The notes: generated by a model from the sequence alone, not told the origin. A DNA stretch of 64,000 nt from Cellulomonas wangsupingiae (GCF_024508275.1 NZ_CP101989.1:1798001-1862000); one strand, 5' to 3'; numbered from the stretch's first letter, positions 8,379 to 25,790 are shown. Numbers and translations are program-made.

Positions 8379-9443
8379 ATGACGTTCACGGTGGCGGTGG
8401 CCGGGGCCAGCGGCTACGCAGGCGGCGAGGTCCTGCGGCTGCTCCTCGACCACCCGGACGCGACGATCGGCACCCTCACCGCCCACTCCAGCGCGGGCAC
8501 ACCCCTGGGGCTGCACCACCCGCACCTGGTCGACCTCGCCGACCGCGTCCTGCAGCCCACGACCCCCCAGGCGCTCGCGGGCCACGACGTCGTCGTGCTG
8601 GCACTCCCGCACGGAGCCAGCGGGCAGGTCGCAGCCGAGCTCGAGGCGCTGGGAGAGGACCCGGTGGTCCTCGACCTCGGCGCCGACCACCGCCTCGTCG
8701 ACGCCGCCGACTGGTCGGCGTACTACGGCAGCGAGCACGCCGGCACGTGGACCTACGGGCTGCCCGAGCTGATCGACGCGGCGACCGCGTCACGTGGCCG
8801 CGACCGGCTGGCGGGCGCGCGCCGCATCGCCGTCCCGGGGTGCAACGTCACCGCCGTGACGCTCGGCCTGCAGCCGGGTGTCGCCGCAGGGCTCCTCGAC
8901 ACGTCGGACCTCGTCGCCGTCCTCGCGGTCGGGTACTCGGGTGCCGGCAAGGCGCTCAAGGCGCACCTGCTCGCCTCGGAGGCCGTCGGGGCCGCCGTGC
9001 CGTACGCGGTCGGGGGCAGCCACCGGCACATCCCGGAGCTCGCGCAGAACCTGCGCGCCGCGGGCGCGGACGACGTCCGCACCTCGTTCACGCCGGTCCT
9101 CGTGCCGATGTCGCGGGGGATCCTCGCGACCGCCACCGCGCGCCTGGCGCCGGGCGTGACGACGGACGACGACGCGCTGCGAGAGGTCTGGCGCGCGGCG
9201 TACGCGGACGAGCCGTTCGTGCACGTGCTGCCCGCCGGGCAGTGGCCGACGACCGCGTCGACCGCGGGCGCGAACACCGCGCACGTCCAGGTGGCGTACG
9301 ACGCGCGGGCCGGTCGCGTCGTGACGGTCACGGCGATCGACAACCTCGTCAAGGGCACCGCCGGCGGTGCCGTCCAGTCCCTCAACCTCGCACTGGGCCT
9401 GCCGGAGACGCTCGGCCTGCCGCGGAACGGAGTCGCCCCGTGA
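8379..9443 (+). CDS. argC: N-acetyl-gamma-glutamyl-phosphate reductase
   Basis: ArgC carries out the NADPH-dependent reduction of N-acetylglutamyl phosphate, the third step of arginine synthesis. The 354-residue product has the nucleotide-binding GASGYAGGE (9-17), catalytic C155 in AVPGCNVTA and the GSHRHIPE motif that supplies the active-site His. The family tyrosine after the Cys (PGCY) is Asn here. ATG 8379 directly follows the ArgR box and has no Shine-Dalgarno, consistent with a leaderless mRNA; ATGs at 8367 and 8373 lie inside the operator. It is the first gene of argCJBDFR, in which every junction is an overlapping stop-start. Confidence 0.96.
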   Translation: MTFTVAVAGASGYAGGEVLRLLLDHPDATIGTLTAHSSAGTPLGLHHPHLVDLADRVLQPTTPQALAGHDVVVLALPHGASGQVAAELEALGEDPVVLDLGADHRLVDAADWSAYYGSEHAGTWTYGLPELIDAATASRGRDRLAGARRIAVPGCNVTAVTLGLQPGVAAGLLDTSDLVAVLAVGYSGAGKALKAHLLASEAVGAAVPYAVGGSHRHIPELAQNLRAAGADDVRTSFTPVLVPMSRGILATATARLAPGVTTDDDALREVWRAAYADEPFVHVLPAGQWPTTASTAGANTAHVQVAYDARAGRVVTVTAIDNLVKGTAGGAVQSLNLALGLPETLGLPRNGVAP

Positions 9444-10666
9444 CCGACCACCTCGGCCCGGCCCTCGTCGGCACGTCCCCCGGCACCTCTCCCGGGGTGA
9501 CCGCCGCGGCGGGGTTCCGCGCGTCCGGCGTGACCGCAGGGCTCAAGGCGTCCGGCAACCCCGACCTCGCGCTCGTCGTCAACGACGGGCCGCTGCAGGT
9601 GGGTGCCGCGGTGTTCACGACGAACCGCGTCGTCGGCGCGCCGGTGACCTGGTCGCGGCAGGTCGTCGCGGACGGCGTGGTGGCGGCCGTCGTGCTCAAC
9701 TCCGGCGGCGCGAACGTCGGCACCGGCCCGCGCGGCTTCCAGGACGCGCACACCACCGCCGAGAAGGTCGCGGCGGAGCTGGGCGTCTCCGCCGGTGACG
9801 TCGTCGTGTGCTCGACCGGTCTCATCGGCGTGCCGCTCGCGAGCGAGAAGCTGTTCGCCGGTATCGGCCCCCTCGTGGCCGCGCTCGGCGCCGGTGCGGG
9901 ACCGGACGCCGCCTCCGCGATCATGACGACGGACAGCGTCCCCAAGACCGCGCACGTGCGGGTCGAGACGCCGGACGGCGCGTTCGTCGTCGGCGGCATG
10001 GCCAAGGGGGCGGGCATGCTCGCGCCCGCCATGGCCACGATGCTGTCGGTGCTCACCACCGACGCGGTCGTCGACGCCGCCACCGCGGACGCCGCGCTGC
10101 GGGCCGCGACCGGTGCGACGTTCGACCGCGTCGACTCCGACGGGTGCATGTCCACCTCCGACACGGTGACGCTGCTGGCGTCCGGGGCGAGCGGGGTCAC
10201 GCCCGGTGCCGACGCGTTCGCCGACGCCGTCCTGCGGGTCTGCGCGTCGCTCGCCCGCCAGCTCGTCGCGGACGCCGAGGGCGCCTCGCACGACATCGCC
10301 GTCCACGTGCGCGGGGCGACGACCGAGGCCGCGGCGGTGGCCGTGGCGCGCGCCGTCACGCGCTCCAACCTCTTCAAGGCCGCGATGTTCGGCAACGACC
10401 CCAACTGGGGCCGCATCATCGCCCAGGTCGGCACGGTGCCGCAGGACGTCGCCCCGTTCGACCCGGCGGCGCTGGACGTGACGATCAACGGCGTGCAGAT
10501 CTGCCGCGCGGGCGGCGCCCACGAGGACCCGGCGCAGCTGGACCTGGCGGCCGACCGCGAGGTGCACGTCGTCGTCGACCTGCACGCGGGCGACGCGGCC
10601 GCGACCGTCTGGACCAACGACCTCACGCACGACTACGTCCACGAGAACAGCGCGTACTCCACATGA
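9440..10666 (+). CDS. argJ: Glutamate N-acetyltransferase / amino-acid N-acetyltransferase
   Basis: ArgJ recycles the acetyl group from acetylornithine to glutamate, giving the cyclic arginine pathway. The 408-residue precursor contains the autocleavage motif [14 protein letters not shown] (189-202). Cleavage between A199 and T200 releases the alpha and beta chains and makes T200 the nucleophile. [18 protein letters not shown] near the C-terminus is the second family signature. It starts with GTG overlapping the argC stop (GTGA) and ends overlapping argB (ATGA). With ArgJ present, no argE or separate ArgA is required. Confidence 0.95.
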   Translation: MTDHLGPALVGTSPGTSPGVTAAAGFRASGVTAGLKASGNPDLALVVNDGPLQVGAAVFTTNRVVGAPVTWSRQVVADGVVAAVVLNSGGANVGTGPRGFQDAHTTAEKVAAELGVSAGDVVVCSTGLIGVPLASEKLFAGIGPLVAALGAGAGPDAASAIMTTDSVPKTAHVRVETPDGAFVVGGMAKGAGMLAPAMATMLSVLTTDAVVDAATADAALRAATGATFDRVDSDGCMSTSDTVTLLASGASGVTPGADAFADAVLRVCASLARQLVADAEGASHDIAVHVRGATTEAAAVAVARAVTRSNLFKAAMFGNDPNWGRIIAQVGTVPQDVAPFDPAALDVTINGVQICRAGGAHEDPAQLDLAADREVHVVVDLHAGDAAATVWTNDLTHDYVHENSAYST

Positions 10667-11676
10667 GCGGCAGCGACATGAACCCTGGCGTCCCCGACGA
10701 CTTCGTCTTCGACACCCGCACCGACCTGCGGCCCGACCAGAAGGCGGAGGTCCTCGTCGAGGCGCTGCCCTGGCTGCAGCAGTTCGCCGGCGCGCTCGTC
10801 GTCGTCAAGTACGGCGGCAACGCGATGATCGACGACACGCTCAAGCGGGCGTTCGCCGAGGACATGGTCTTCCTGCGCCAGGTGGGCCTGCGACCGGTCG
10901 TCGTGCACGGAGGCGGGCCGCAGATCAACGCGATGCTCGACCGGCTCGACATCGCCAGCGAGTTCCGCGGTGGGCTGCGCGTGACGACGCCCGAGGCCAT
11001 GGACGTGGTGCGCATGGTGCTCACGGGGCAGGTCTCGCGCGAGCTGGTCGGGCTGCTCAACGCCCACGCGCCGCACGCGGTGGGCCTCTCGGGTGAGGAC
11101 GCCGGCCTGTTCCAGGCCCGCCGCCGCACCGCTGTGGTCGACGGCCACGAGGTCGACGTGGGCCTCGTGGGCGACGTCGTCCACGTGAACCCGGGGGCGG
11201 TGCTCGACCTGCTGGACGCCGGGCGCATCCCCGTCGTGTCGACGGTCGCCCCGGACATCGACGACCCGACGCAGGTGCTCAACGTGAACGCGGACACCGC
11301 CGCGGCGGCGCTGGCCGTCGCCCTCGGGGCCCGCAAGCTCATCGTGCTGACGGACGTCGAGGGCCTGTACACCGACTGGCCGGACCGCTCGACGCTCGTG
11401 CGCCGGATCCGCGCGTCCGCGCTGGCCGAGCTGCTGCCGCGGCTCGACGCGGGCATGCGTCCCAAGATGGAGGCGTGCTGGCGCGCCGTCGAGGGCGGCG
11501 TGCCGCGGGCGCACGTGATCGACGGCCGGGCGACGCACTCGATCCTCGTCGAGGTCTTCACGTCCGAGGGCGTGGGCACGATGGTGCTGCCCGACGCCGA
11601 CCCCGACGGCCACCCGTCGACCGTGCCGGTGCGCGCCGTGCGCCTGGCGAGCCAGGACCAGGAGGCGACAGCGTGA
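10663..11676 (+). CDS. argB: Acetylglutamate kinase
   Basis: This kinase phosphorylates N-acetylglutamate, the usual feedback-controlled step of the pathway. The 337-residue amino-acid kinase fold shows [10 protein letters not shown] (46-55), [10 protein letters not shown] (80-89), [15 protein letters not shown] and the C-terminal [19 protein letters not shown]. The N-terminal helix of about 40 residues before the first strand is characteristic of the arginine-sensitive hexameric enzymes, so feedback inhibition by arginine is likely. A second in-frame ATG (10678) could shorten it by five residues. ATGA overlap with argJ and GTGA overlap with argD. Confidence 0.95.
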   Translation: MSGSDMNPGVPDDFVFDTRTDLRPDQKAEVLVEALPWLQQFAGALVVVKYGGNAMIDDTLKRAFAEDMVFLRQVGLRPVVVHGGGPQINAMLDRLDIASEFRGGLRVTTPEAMDVVRMVLTGQVSRELVGLLNAHAPHAVGLSGEDAGLFQARRRTAVVDGHEVDVGLVGDVVHVNPGAVLDLLDAGRIPVVSTVAPDIDDPTQVLNVNADTAAAALAVALGARKLIVLTDVEGLYTDWPDRSTLVRRIRASALAELLPRLDAGMRPKMEACWRAVEGGVPRAHVIDGRATHSILVEVFTSEGVGTMVLPDADPDGHPSTVPVRAVRLASQDQEATA

Positions 11677-13001
11677 CCACGACGTCGGACGCGGCCGGGT
11701 CGGCCACGAGCACCACCGCCCCGCGCCACCGCGCCCCGGGCGAGCAGGACGTGCTGCCGGTCCCGACCGCGGCGGGGTCGGTCGCGCAGTGGACGGACCG
11801 GTACACCCACGCGGTCATGGACACGTTCGGCCCGCCGCAGCGCGTGCTCGTGCGCGGCGAGGGTCCGTACGTCTGGGACGCCGACGGGACGCGGTACGTG
11901 GACCTGCTCGGGGGGATCGCCGTCAACTCGCTCGGCCACGCGCACCCGACGTTGACCGCGGCGATCAGCGCGCAGCTCGGCACGCTGGGCCACGTCTCGA
12001 ACTTCTTCACGAGCCCGGCGCAGGTCGCCCTCGCCGAGCGACTCCTGCAGCTCGCGGAGGCGCCCGAGGGCTCGCGCGTCTTCCTCACCAGCTCGGGCAC
12101 CGAGGCGAACGAGGCGGCCCTGAAGCTCACGCGCCGCCACTCGGCCGGCGCCCGCCCCCGCGTCCTGGCGCTCGAGGGCGCGTTCCACGGTCGTTCCATG
12201 GGCGCGCTGTCCCTCACGCACAAGGCCGCGTACCGCGAGCCGTTCGAGCCGCTGCCCCCGGGCGTGGAGTTCCTGCCGTTCGGCGACACGGACGCGCTGC
12301 GGGCGGCGTTCGCCGAGGGCGGCGACCAGGTGGCGGCGATGTTCGTGGAGCCGATCCAGGGCGAGGCCGGCGTGCGGCCGCTGCCCCCCGGCTACCTGGC
12401 GCTCGCCCGTGAGCTGACGAGCGCGCACGGCGCGCTGCTCGTGCTCGACGAGGTCCAGTCGGGCATGGGCCGCACGGGACGGTGGTTCGCCCACCAGCAC
12501 CCGCACGTCGGCGGCGGCGTCCGTCCCGACGTCGTGACGGTGGCCAAGGGCCTGGGCGCCGGGTTCCCCGTCGGCGGCGTGATCGCCTACGGGCCCGACG
12601 TCGCCACGTTGCTCGGCCGGGGGCAGCACGGCACGACGTTCGGCGGCAACCCCGTCGCGTCGGCCGCCGCGCTCGCGACCATCGGGGTGATCGAGCGAGA
12701 CGGGCTGCTGGCCCACGTCACGGACCTGGGGGAGCGGCTGCGCGCGCGGCTGCGCTCGACGGGCAACCCGGTGGTCCGCGAGGTGCGCGGCGAGGGCCTG
12801 CTCATCGCGGTCGAGCTGGTGCGGCCCGTGGCGGCGCAGGTCGCGGCCGACGCGCTGGAGGCGGGCATCATCGTCAACGCCTGCACGCCCACGACCTTGC
12901 GCCTGGCACCGCCGTTCGTCCTGACGGACGAGCAGGTGCAGCCGTTCGTCGACCTGGTGGCCGCCCTGCCGGCCACCCTCGCCACCGAGGAGCCCGCGTG
13001 A
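11673..13001 (+). CDS. argD: Acetylornithine aminotransferase
   Basis: A class III PLP aminotransferase that converts N-acetylglutamate semialdehyde to N-acetylornithine. The 442-residue product has [13 protein letters not shown] (140-152), [26 protein letters not shown] (257-269) and the PLP lysine K292 in [14 protein letters not shown]. About 35 poorly conserved N-terminal residues precede the fold. The GTG start overlaps argB, but a later start at 11814 (ATG within HAVMDTF) would be too short to include [10 protein letters not shown], which belongs to the family. It lies within the argCJBDFR transcription unit. Confidence 0.95.
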   Translation: MTTTSDAAGSATSTTAPRHRAPGEQDVLPVPTAAGSVAQWTDRYTHAVMDTFGPPQRVLVRGEGPYVWDADGTRYVDLLGGIAVNSLGHAHPTLTAAISAQLGTLGHVSNFFTSPAQVALAERLLQLAEAPEGSRVFLTSSGTEANEAALKLTRRHSAGARPRVLALEGAFHGRSMGALSLTHKAAYREPFEPLPPGVEFLPFGDTDALRAAFAEGGDQVAAMFVEPIQGEAGVRPLPPGYLALARELTSAHGALLVLDEVQSGMGRTGRWFAHQHPHVGGGVRPDVVTVAKGLGAGFPVGGVIAYGPDVATLLGRGQHGTTFGGNPVASAAALATIGVIERDGLLAHVTDLGERLRARLRSTGNPVVREVRGEGLLIAVELVRPVAAQVAADALEAGIIVNACTPTTLRLAPPFVLTDEQVQPFVDLVAALPATLATEEPA

Positions 13002-13930
13002 CACGCCACTTCCTGCGCGACGACGACCTGACGCCGCGCGAGCAGGCCGACGTCATCGAGCTCGCCCTCGCGTTCCGCGACGACCGGTTCATCCGCACGC
13101 CGCTGGCGGGCCCGCGCGCCATCGCGGTCATCTTCGACAAGCCGACGCTGCGCACGCAGGTCAGCTTCGTCACGGGCATCGCCGAGCTGGGTGGCTTCCC
13201 GCTGCAGGTCGACGGGTCCCTGGCGCGGATCGGCGTGCGCGAGTCGATCGCCGACACGGCCCGCGTGCTCGGCCGGCAGGTGGCGGCGATCGTCTGGCGG
13301 ACGCACGCGCAGCGCCGGCTCGAGGAGATGGCCGCGCTGGCGGGCGTGCCCGTGGTCAACGCCCTGACCGACGAGTTCCACCCGTGCCAGGTGCTCGCCG
13401 ACCTGACGACCCTGGCGCAGCACCGCGGCGGCGTGGCGTCGCTGCCCGGCACGACGCTCGCCTACGTCGGCGACGGCGCGAACAACATGGCGCACTCGTA
13501 CCTGCTGGGCGGGGCGACCGCCGGCCTGCACGTGCGCATCGGGACGCCGGTCGACGCCCCGCCCGACCCGCAGGTCCTGGCCCGCGCGGCGCAGATCGCG
13601 TCGGGCACGGGCGGCTCGGTGGCCGTCGTGCACGACGTCGCCGACGCCGTGGCGCGGGCTGACGTCGTCGCGACCGACACGTGGACCTCCATGGGGCAGG
13701 AGGACGGGGCGGCGGACCGGGAGCGGCTCTTCGAGGCGTTCCGGCTGGACGCCCCGACGCTGTCGCTTGCCGCACCGGGTGCGCTCGTCCTGCACTGCCT
13801 GCCCGCGTACCGGGGCAAGGAGATCACCGCCGAGGTGATCGACGGCCCGCAGTCGGTCGTGTGGGACGAGGCGGAGAACCGGCTCCACGCCCAGAAGGCG
13901 CTGCTGTCGTTCCTGCTGGACCGGCCGTGA
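12998..13930 (+). CDS. argF: Ornithine carbamoyltransferase
   Basis: This enzyme makes citrulline from ornithine and carbamoyl phosphate. The 310-residue product has the ornithine-loop HCLPAYRG (266-273), [10 protein letters not shown] (127-136) and TDTWTSMGQ (226-234). The carbamoyl-phosphate motif, usually STRTR, reads KPTLRTQ (48-54) here: the RT core is kept but flanking Ser and Arg are lost. I recall similar DKPTLRTQ forms in other Micrococcales, so it is probably a lineage variant and not a defect. GTG overlaps the argD stop, and argR follows with another GTGA overlap. Confidence 0.94.
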   Translation: MTRHFLRDDDLTPREQADVIELALAFRDDRFIRTPLAGPRAIAVIFDKPTLRTQVSFVTGIAELGGFPLQVDGSLARIGVRESIADTARVLGRQVAAIVWRTHAQRRLEEMAALAGVPVVNALTDEFHPCQVLADLTTLAQHRGGVASLPGTTLAYVGDGANNMAHSYLLGGATAGLHVRIGTPVDAPPDPQVLARAAQIASGTGGSVAVVHDVADAVARADVVATDTWTSMGQEDGAADRERLFEAFRLDAPTLSLAAPGALVLHCLPAYRGKEITAEVIDGPQSVVWDEAENRLHAQKALLSFLLDRP

Positions 13931-14433
13931 GCACGCCCGTCGTCGCGTCGACCAAGGCGGCGCGGCACGCCCTGATCATCTCGCTGCTGCAGCGCGGGAC
14001 CGTGCACTCCCAGGGGGAGCTCGCGGCGCTGCTCGCCGACGAGGGCGTGACCGTCACCCAGGCGACGCTGAGCCGCGACCTGGTCGAGCTGCGCGCGGTC
14101 CGGATCCGCACGCCCACGGGTGCGCTCGTGTACGCGGTGCCCGGGGAGGGCGGTGACCGGACACCGACGCGCACGGACACCGAGCAGCTGGCTGCGCGCC
14201 TGGCGCGGCTGTGCGCGGAGCTGCTGGTCGCCGCGGAGGCGTCGGGCAACCTCGTGGTCCTGCGCACGCCTCCGGGGGCGGCGCAGTTCCTGGCCTCGGC
14301 GATCGACCACTCGGTGCTGCCGACGGTCCTCGGGACGATCGCCGGCGACGACACCGTGCTCGTCATCTCGCGTGACCCGCAGGGCGGCGACGCGGTCGCT
14401 GCCCGGTTCCTCGCGCTCGCGAGCGAGGGCTGA
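13927..14433 (+). CDS. argR: Arginine repressor
   Basis: A 168-residue transcription factor that binds ARG boxes when arginine is high. The winged-helix domain (about 9-70) carries [17 protein letters not shown] (44-60), and the C-terminal hexamerisation/arginine-binding domain has [13 protein letters not shown] (136-148) with the paired aspartates. It is encoded inside the operon it should control, between argF and argG, so autoregulation is expected. The likely targets are the matching boxes before argC and argG. Confidence 0.95.
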   Translation: MSTPVVASTKAARHALIISLLQRGTVHSQGELAALLADEGVTVTQATLSRDLVELRAVRIRTPTGALVYAVPGEGGDRTPTRTDTEQLAARLARLCAELLVAAEASGNLVVLRTPPGAAQFLASAIDHSVLPTVLGTIAGDDTVLVISRDPQGGDAVAARFLALASEG

Positions 14434-14439
14434 GACGGG

Positions 14440-14477
14440 TTATGCATAGGTCCGCGTGACCATGTATGTTCATGCAC
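14440..14477 (+). promoter_or_regulatory. ArgR box and promoter region of argGH
   Basis: TGTATGTTCATGCAC (14463-14477) repeats the argC operator base for base. A perfect 8-bp palindrome TATGCATA (14441-14448) lies 25 bp upstream, centre to centre, and may be a second half of the operator. TATGTT (14465-14470) can act as -10. Unlike argC, this leader continues for about 30 bases to an AGAAGGAG Shine-Dalgarno (14488-14495) before argG. Confidence 0.6.
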
Positions 14478-14504
14478 GCGAACCTCGAGAAGGAGAGAAC
14501 CTGA

Positions 14505-17156
<2,652 letters not shown>

Positions 17157-17167
17157 GGGAACGCCGC

Positions 17168-17827
17168 GTGAGCGGCAGCGACCGATTCGCCGGGCCGCCG
17201 GACGTGCCGTCCGGTGTGCTCGCCGTCGTCGAGCGCACCCTGCGCGCGGCCCCCCGCCTGGGGCCCGTGCGGCTGGTGTGCGTCGACGGTCCGGCGGGCT
17301 CGGGCAAGACCACGACGGCCGCTCTCGTCGCGGACGTCCTCGCGCGCGGCGGGACGGGCGTCGAGGTCGTGCACCTCGACGACCTCTACGACGGGTGGCG
17401 GGGCCTCGAGGGCACCCTGTGGCCGCGGGTGACGGCGCAGCTGCTCGAGCCCTTGCGGCGCGGCCGGCCCGGACGCTTCCAGCGCTACGACTGGGCGGCC
17501 GGGACGTTCACGCGGTGGATCGACGTGCCGGTCGCACCCGTGCTCGTGCTCGAGGGGTGCGGCGCGGCGCGGCGCGAGGTCGACCCCGTCGCGTCCCTGC
17601 GGGTGTGGGTCGCCGCTCCCGACGACGTCCGCCTCGCGCGCGGGCTCGCCCGCGACGGGGAGGCCGAGCGTGACCACTGGGCGGCGTGGATGGCCGACGA
17701 ACGGGAGCACTTCCGCCGCGAGCGGACCCGTGAACGCGCCGACCTGTGGCTCGACGGGTCCGGCCGGCTGGCTCGCCCGGACCCGGGCGCGGACGGACCG
17801 GCGCGTCGGCCGACCGGTTTGGCATGA
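17168..17827 (+). CDS. Uridine-kinase-like P-loop protein
   Basis: A 219-residue P-loop protein with Walker A GPAGSGKTT (41-49). The lid/substrate segment VVHLDDLYDGWRGLEG resembles uridine and pantothenate kinases (HxDDFY), and a later FQRYDWAAGTF matches the YDW element of that group. It most likely phosphorylates a small alcohol or nucleoside, but the substrate cannot be named. The C-terminus is basic and low in complexity. It starts 12 bases after argH with a GAGGGA Shine-Dalgarno, so it is probably read through from argGH. A later start is possible but would leave less than the usual N-terminal strand. Confidence 0.75.
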   Translation: MSGSDRFAGPPDVPSGVLAVVERTLRAAPRLGPVRLVCVDGPAGSGKTTTAALVADVLARGGTGVEVVHLDDLYDGWRGLEGTLWPRVTAQLLEPLRRGRPGRFQRYDWAAGTFTRWIDVPVAPVLVLEGCGAARREVDPVASLRVWVAAPDDVRLARGLARDGEAERDHWAAWMADEREHFRRERTRERADLWLDGSGRLARPDPGADGPARRPTGLA

Positions 17828-17828
17828 T
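17823..17828 (+). promoter_or_regulatory. Probable -10 box of the DNA glycosylase gene
   Basis: CATGAT lies 6 bases before GTG 17835 with no Shine-Dalgarno between, the leaderless arrangement seen at several genes here. Confidence 0.35.
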
Positions 17829-17834
17829 GGCCGG

Positions 17835-18563
17835 GTGCATCCCGTGGCGCCCTCGACGGGCCGGCCGGACGACGGTGTCGTCCCCGGTCTCGGCGCGGTG
17901 CCCGCGCGGTCCTGGTACGCGCGCCCGCCGCTGGCCGTCGCGCGCGACCTGCTCGGGTCGTTCGTGACGGCGCGCAGCGCCGACGGCGACGTGACCGTGC
18001 GCCTCACCGAGGTCGAGGCGTACGGGGGCGAGGACGACCCCGGTTCGCACGCCTACCGCGGGCGGACCGGACGCAACGCCGCGATGTTCGCCGAGCCGGG
18101 TCGCCTCTACGTGTACCGCCACCTGGGGCTGCACCACTGCGTCAACGTGGTCACCGAGCCCGCGGGGCGCCCGTCGGCCGTGCTGCTGCGTGCCGGCGAG
18201 GTCGTCGAGGGCGCGGACCTGGCGTGGGAGCGGCGCGCGCGTGCCGGCGTCGTCGACAGCGCGCGCCAGCTGGCCCGCGGTCCCGCCCGGCTCGCGGTGT
18301 GCCTCGGTCTGGACCTCGCCGCGAACGGCGCGGACCTCACCGAGCCGAGCGGCGGCGTGCTGCTGCGCCGGCGCGACGTGCGGACGGTCCAGCCCGCCGT
18401 GGCGTCGGGTCCGCGCGTCGGCGTCTCGGGCGCGGGCGGTGACGGCGCGCTGCACCCCTGGCGCCTGTGGCTGACGCACGAGCGCACCGTCTCGGCCTAC
18501 CGGCCCGCCTATCGGTCGCCGACGTCGCCGGACGCCCCGCGCGGGGCCACGACGTCGGCCTGA
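17835..18563 (+). CDS. mpg: DNA-3-methyladenine glycosylase (AAG/Mpg type)
   Basis: A base-excision repair enzyme that removes alkylated purines. The 242-residue product has the catalytic acid in RLTEVEAYGG (E61), RGRTGRNAAMFAEPGRLYVY (positions 75-94), the HHCVNVVTEP strand and LLRAGEVVEG, all standard for the mammalian-type AAG family. The N-terminal 25 residues are disordered. The gene lies before tyrS, as mpg does in M. tuberculosis (Rv1688-Rv1689), which supports the call. Confidence 0.92.
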   Translation: MHPVAPSTGRPDDGVVPGLGAVPARSWYARPPLAVARDLLGSFVTARSADGDVTVRLTEVEAYGGEDDPGSHAYRGRTGRNAAMFAEPGRLYVYRHLGLHHCVNVVTEPAGRPSAVLLRAGEVVEGADLAWERRARAGVVDSARQLARGPARLAVCLGLDLAANGADLTEPSGGVLLRRRDVRTVQPAVASGPRVGVSGAGGDGALHPWRLWLTHERTVSAYRPAYRSPTSPDAPRGATTSA

Positions 18564-18668
18564 CCCCCACCCTCACCACCCCCGTCGTGCGCGCCACCGC
18601 GCTCACCACGACATCCACCGACCGGGCCGTCCTCGTGACGTGCCGGCACCCGACACCGGGAGACGTCC

Positions 18669-19946
18669 GTGACCGACATCCTCGAAGAGCTCGCCTGGCG
18701 CGGCCTCCTCGCCCAGCACACCGACCTCGACGCGCTGCGCGCGGAGCTGTCCGCCGGCCCCGTCGCGCTGTACTGCGGGTTCGACCCGACGGCGCCGAGC
18801 CTGCACATCGGCAACCTCGTCCAGATCCTCACGATCCGCCGGCTGCAGGACGCGGGGCACCGGCCGTTCGCCCTCGTCGGCGGGGCCACCGGACTCATCG
18901 GGGACCCGAAGATGACGGGGGAGCGCACCCTCAACGCCCCCGACGTCGTCGGGGGATGGGTCGAGCGCATCCGAGAGCAGATCGCACCGCTGCTGCGGTT
19001 CGACGGACCGAACGCCGCCACGATGGTCAACAACCTGGACTGGACCGCGGGGATGTCGGCGATCGACTTCCTGCGCGACGTCGGCAAGCACTACCGGCTC
19101 GGCACGATGCTCGCCAAGGACACCGTGGCGCGGCGGCTGCACAGCGACCAGGGGATCAGCTTCACCGAGTTCAGCTACCAGATCCTTCAGGGGATGGACT
19201 ACCTGGAGCTGTTCCGCCGGCACGGCGTGCGGCTGCAGACCGGCGGCAACGACCAGTGGGGCAACCTGCTGTCGGGCGTCGAGCTGGTGCGCAGGGTCGA
19301 GGGCGTGGGCGTCCACGCGCTGACGACGCCGCTGATCACCAAGGCGGACGGCACGAAGTTCGGCAAGACGGAGTCGGGCACGGTGTGGCTGGACCCGGTG
19401 ATGACGACGCCCTACGCCTTCTACCAGTTCTGGCTCAACGCCGACGACGCGGACGTGGTGCGGTACCTCAAGGTGTTTACGTTCCGCACCCGCGACGAGA
19501 TCGCCGCCCTCGAGCAGGCCGTGGCCGAGCGGCCGGCGGCACGCGAGGCACAGCGGGCGCTCGCGCACGACGTCACGTCGCTCGTCCACGGCGCACAGGC
19601 CGCCGACGCCGTGGTCGCCGCCAGCCAGGCGCTGTTCGGACGGGGCGCCCTCGACGCGCTCGACGCGAGCACCCTGGGTGCGGCCGTCGCCGAGCTGCCG
19701 ACCGCGCACGGGAAGCCGGGCGACCCGCTGGTCGACCTGTTCGCCGCGACGGGTGTGGTCGCGAGCAAGGCCGCAGCACGCCGCGCGATCGCGGAGGGCG
19801 GGGCGTCGGTCAACAACGTCCGGGTCCCCGGTGAGGACGCGACACTCGCCCCGCAGGACCTGCTGCACGGGCGCTGGGCGGTGCTGCGACGCGGCAAGCG
19901 GACGCTCGCGGTGGTCGACACGCTCGCGGACGGCTCCACCGTGTGA
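18669..19946 (+). CDS. tyrS: Tyrosyl-tRNA synthetase
   Basis: A class I synthetase that charges tRNA-Tyr. In the 425-residue product the HIGH motif is PSLHIGN (43-49), the tyrosine-binding QILQGMD and GGNDQWGN follow, and the KMSKS loop is KFGKT (230-234). An S4 RNA-binding domain occupies the C-terminus (about 355-425: [20 protein letters not shown]). GTG 18669 follows a GGGAGA Shine-Dalgarno. There is no T-box leader, as usual in this phylum. A 105-base gap separates it from mpg, and a strong hairpin follows. Confidence 0.96.
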   Translation: MTDILEELAWRGLLAQHTDLDALRAELSAGPVALYCGFDPTAPSLHIGNLVQILTIRRLQDAGHRPFALVGGATGLIGDPKMTGERTLNAPDVVGGWVERIREQIAPLLRFDGPNAATMVNNLDWTAGMSAIDFLRDVGKHYRLGTMLAKDTVARRLHSDQGISFTEFSYQILQGMDYLELFRRHGVRLQTGGNDQWGNLLSGVELVRRVEGVGVHALTTPLITKADGTKFGKTESGTVWLDPVMTTPYAFYQFWLNADDADVVRYLKVFTFRTRDEIAALEQAVAERPAAREAQRALAHDVTSLVHGAQAADAVVAASQALFGRGALDALDASTLGAAVAELPTAHGKPGDPLVDLFAATGVVASKAAARRAIAEGGASVNNVRVPGEDATLAPQDLLHGRWAVLRRGKRTLAVVDTLADGSTV

Positions 19947-19973
19947 GCTGCTGCCGACGCCGGCGCACCTGAC

Positions 19974-20008
19974 GAGGGCCCTCCTGGCATGGCGCCAGGG
20001 GGGCCCTC
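19974..20008 (+). terminator. Hairpin after tyrS
   Basis: GAGGGCCC at 19974-19981 pairs with GGGCCCTC at 20001-20008, and the stem continues inward as CTGGC/GCCAG with a small mismatch. It insulates tyrS from the rRNA promoters that follow. There is no T-run. Confidence 0.55.
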
Positions 20009-20105
20009 GGCACGTCGGACGGGCGGCGACCGGGGTCGTGGCCGGGGCGAGCACGCGCCACCCACGCGGCGCCGTCCGGGGTGACCGGCATCACCCGCCC
20101 GGGGT

Positions 20106-20134
20106 TTGCCCCTCCGCCCGCTCTCGCGTAATGT
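20106..20134 (+). promoter_or_regulatory. Candidate upstream rRNA promoter
   Basis: TTGCCC (20106-20111) and TAATGT (20129-20134) are separated by exactly 17 bp, the best -35/-10 pair in the tyrS-16S interval. It precedes the repeat array and could be the most distal rRNA promoter. Confidence 0.5.
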
Positions 20135-20227
20135 TCTTGGAGCCCGCCCAGCAGGGAGGAACGGACACCGAGCTCGACTCGGTGGTCGGTCCCCGCGGAG
20201 CAGGGCACAACCCGCACGGTGAACATA

Positions 20228-20400
20228 GACGCCCAGAGCGTCGGGTAGAGTCGTGCGGCGGCGATCGGGAGATCGACGCCGGGTGGTGAAACCAGACGCT
20301 CACAGCGTCGGGTAGAGTCATGCGGCGGCGATCGGAGATCAACGCCGGGTGGTGGAACCAGACGCTCACAGCGTCGGGTAGAGTCACCCAGCGGTGATCG
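20228..20400 (+). repeat. Three tandem 66-67 bp promoter-like repeats upstream of 16S rRNA
   Basis: Each unit begins with an inverted repeat (GACGCCCAGAGCGTC at 20228; GACGCTCACAGCGTC at 20295 and 20361), followed by GGG and the hexamer TAGAGT (20246, 20313, 20379). A GATCGG(G)AGATC segment and a CCGGGTGGTG spacer complete the unit. Spacing is 67 then 66 bp, the difference being one G. TAGAGT fits the TAnnnT -10 pattern, so the array is probably three tandem rRNA promoters. The usual -35 position holds the inverted repeat instead of TTGACN, suggesting dependence on a bound protein. Similarity among units exceeds what promoter function alone needs, pointing to recent duplication. Confidence 0.75.
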
Positions 20401-20684
20401 GGAGATCAACGGCCACCACGGTGGTCGGAGATACCGAGAAAGCCTGCTAGATTGAACAACGAACAAGCCTCCTGCGGAAGCGGAAACGCCGAAGAGGATG
20501 CGCGTCTGTTCCTTGAGAACTCAACAGTGTGCCAAGTAGTCGATGCCATATTTTTGGCGTCGAACCCTGGATCAGGTCCACCCCGTGGGTCTGGTTCGGG
20601 ATGATGCCAGTTGATGCCCCTCTTTGGGGGGTTCTTTGTGTGTCTGTTGCTCGCCGGCTTCGGTCGGTGGGTGGCTGTTTGACA
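20401..20684 (+). other. rRNA leader region
   Basis: Non-coding leader between the promoter repeats and 16S rRNA. It contains a further TAGATT hexamer (20448-20453), the conserved TTGAGAACT motif (20513-20529) and several stems: GATGCC/GGCGTC around an AT-rich loop (about 20541-20560) and CGAACC pairing with GGTTCG. Just before 16S lies a CCCC-TCTTT-GGGG hairpin (20617-20629) followed by a T-rich stretch, which looks like an intrinsic terminator. Antitermination is the expected way for RNA polymerase to pass it. No gene is visible in it. Confidence 0.6.
20513..20529 (+). promoter_or_regulatory. rRNA leader motif TTGAGAACTCAACAGTG (copy 1)
   Basis: This matches the conserved leader/boxA-proximal element of actinobacterial rRNA operons, as described for mycobacteria. 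Two further copies occur inside the operon. It is preceded by TGTTCC, a weak boxA-like string. Confidence 0.6.
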
Positions 20685-25714
<5,030 letters not shown>

Positions 25715-25773
25715 ACCTTCATTCATTGCTACGCGTCCACTGTGCGGTTCCCGAGAAATCAGCGGGAATCCGT

Positions 25774-25790
25774 TTGAGAACTCGACAGCG
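25774..25790 (+). promoter_or_regulatory. rRNA spacer motif TTGAGAACTCGACAGCG (copy 3)
   Basis: Third copy of the TTGAGAACT element, ending immediately before the 5S 5' end. It suggests a repeated signal at each junction of the precursor RNA. Confidence 0.55.

Noticed and set aside
20228..20400. CRISPR array
   Set aside because: The repeats are 66-67 bp units without distinct spacers, contain promoter-like hexamers and have no cas genes nearby.
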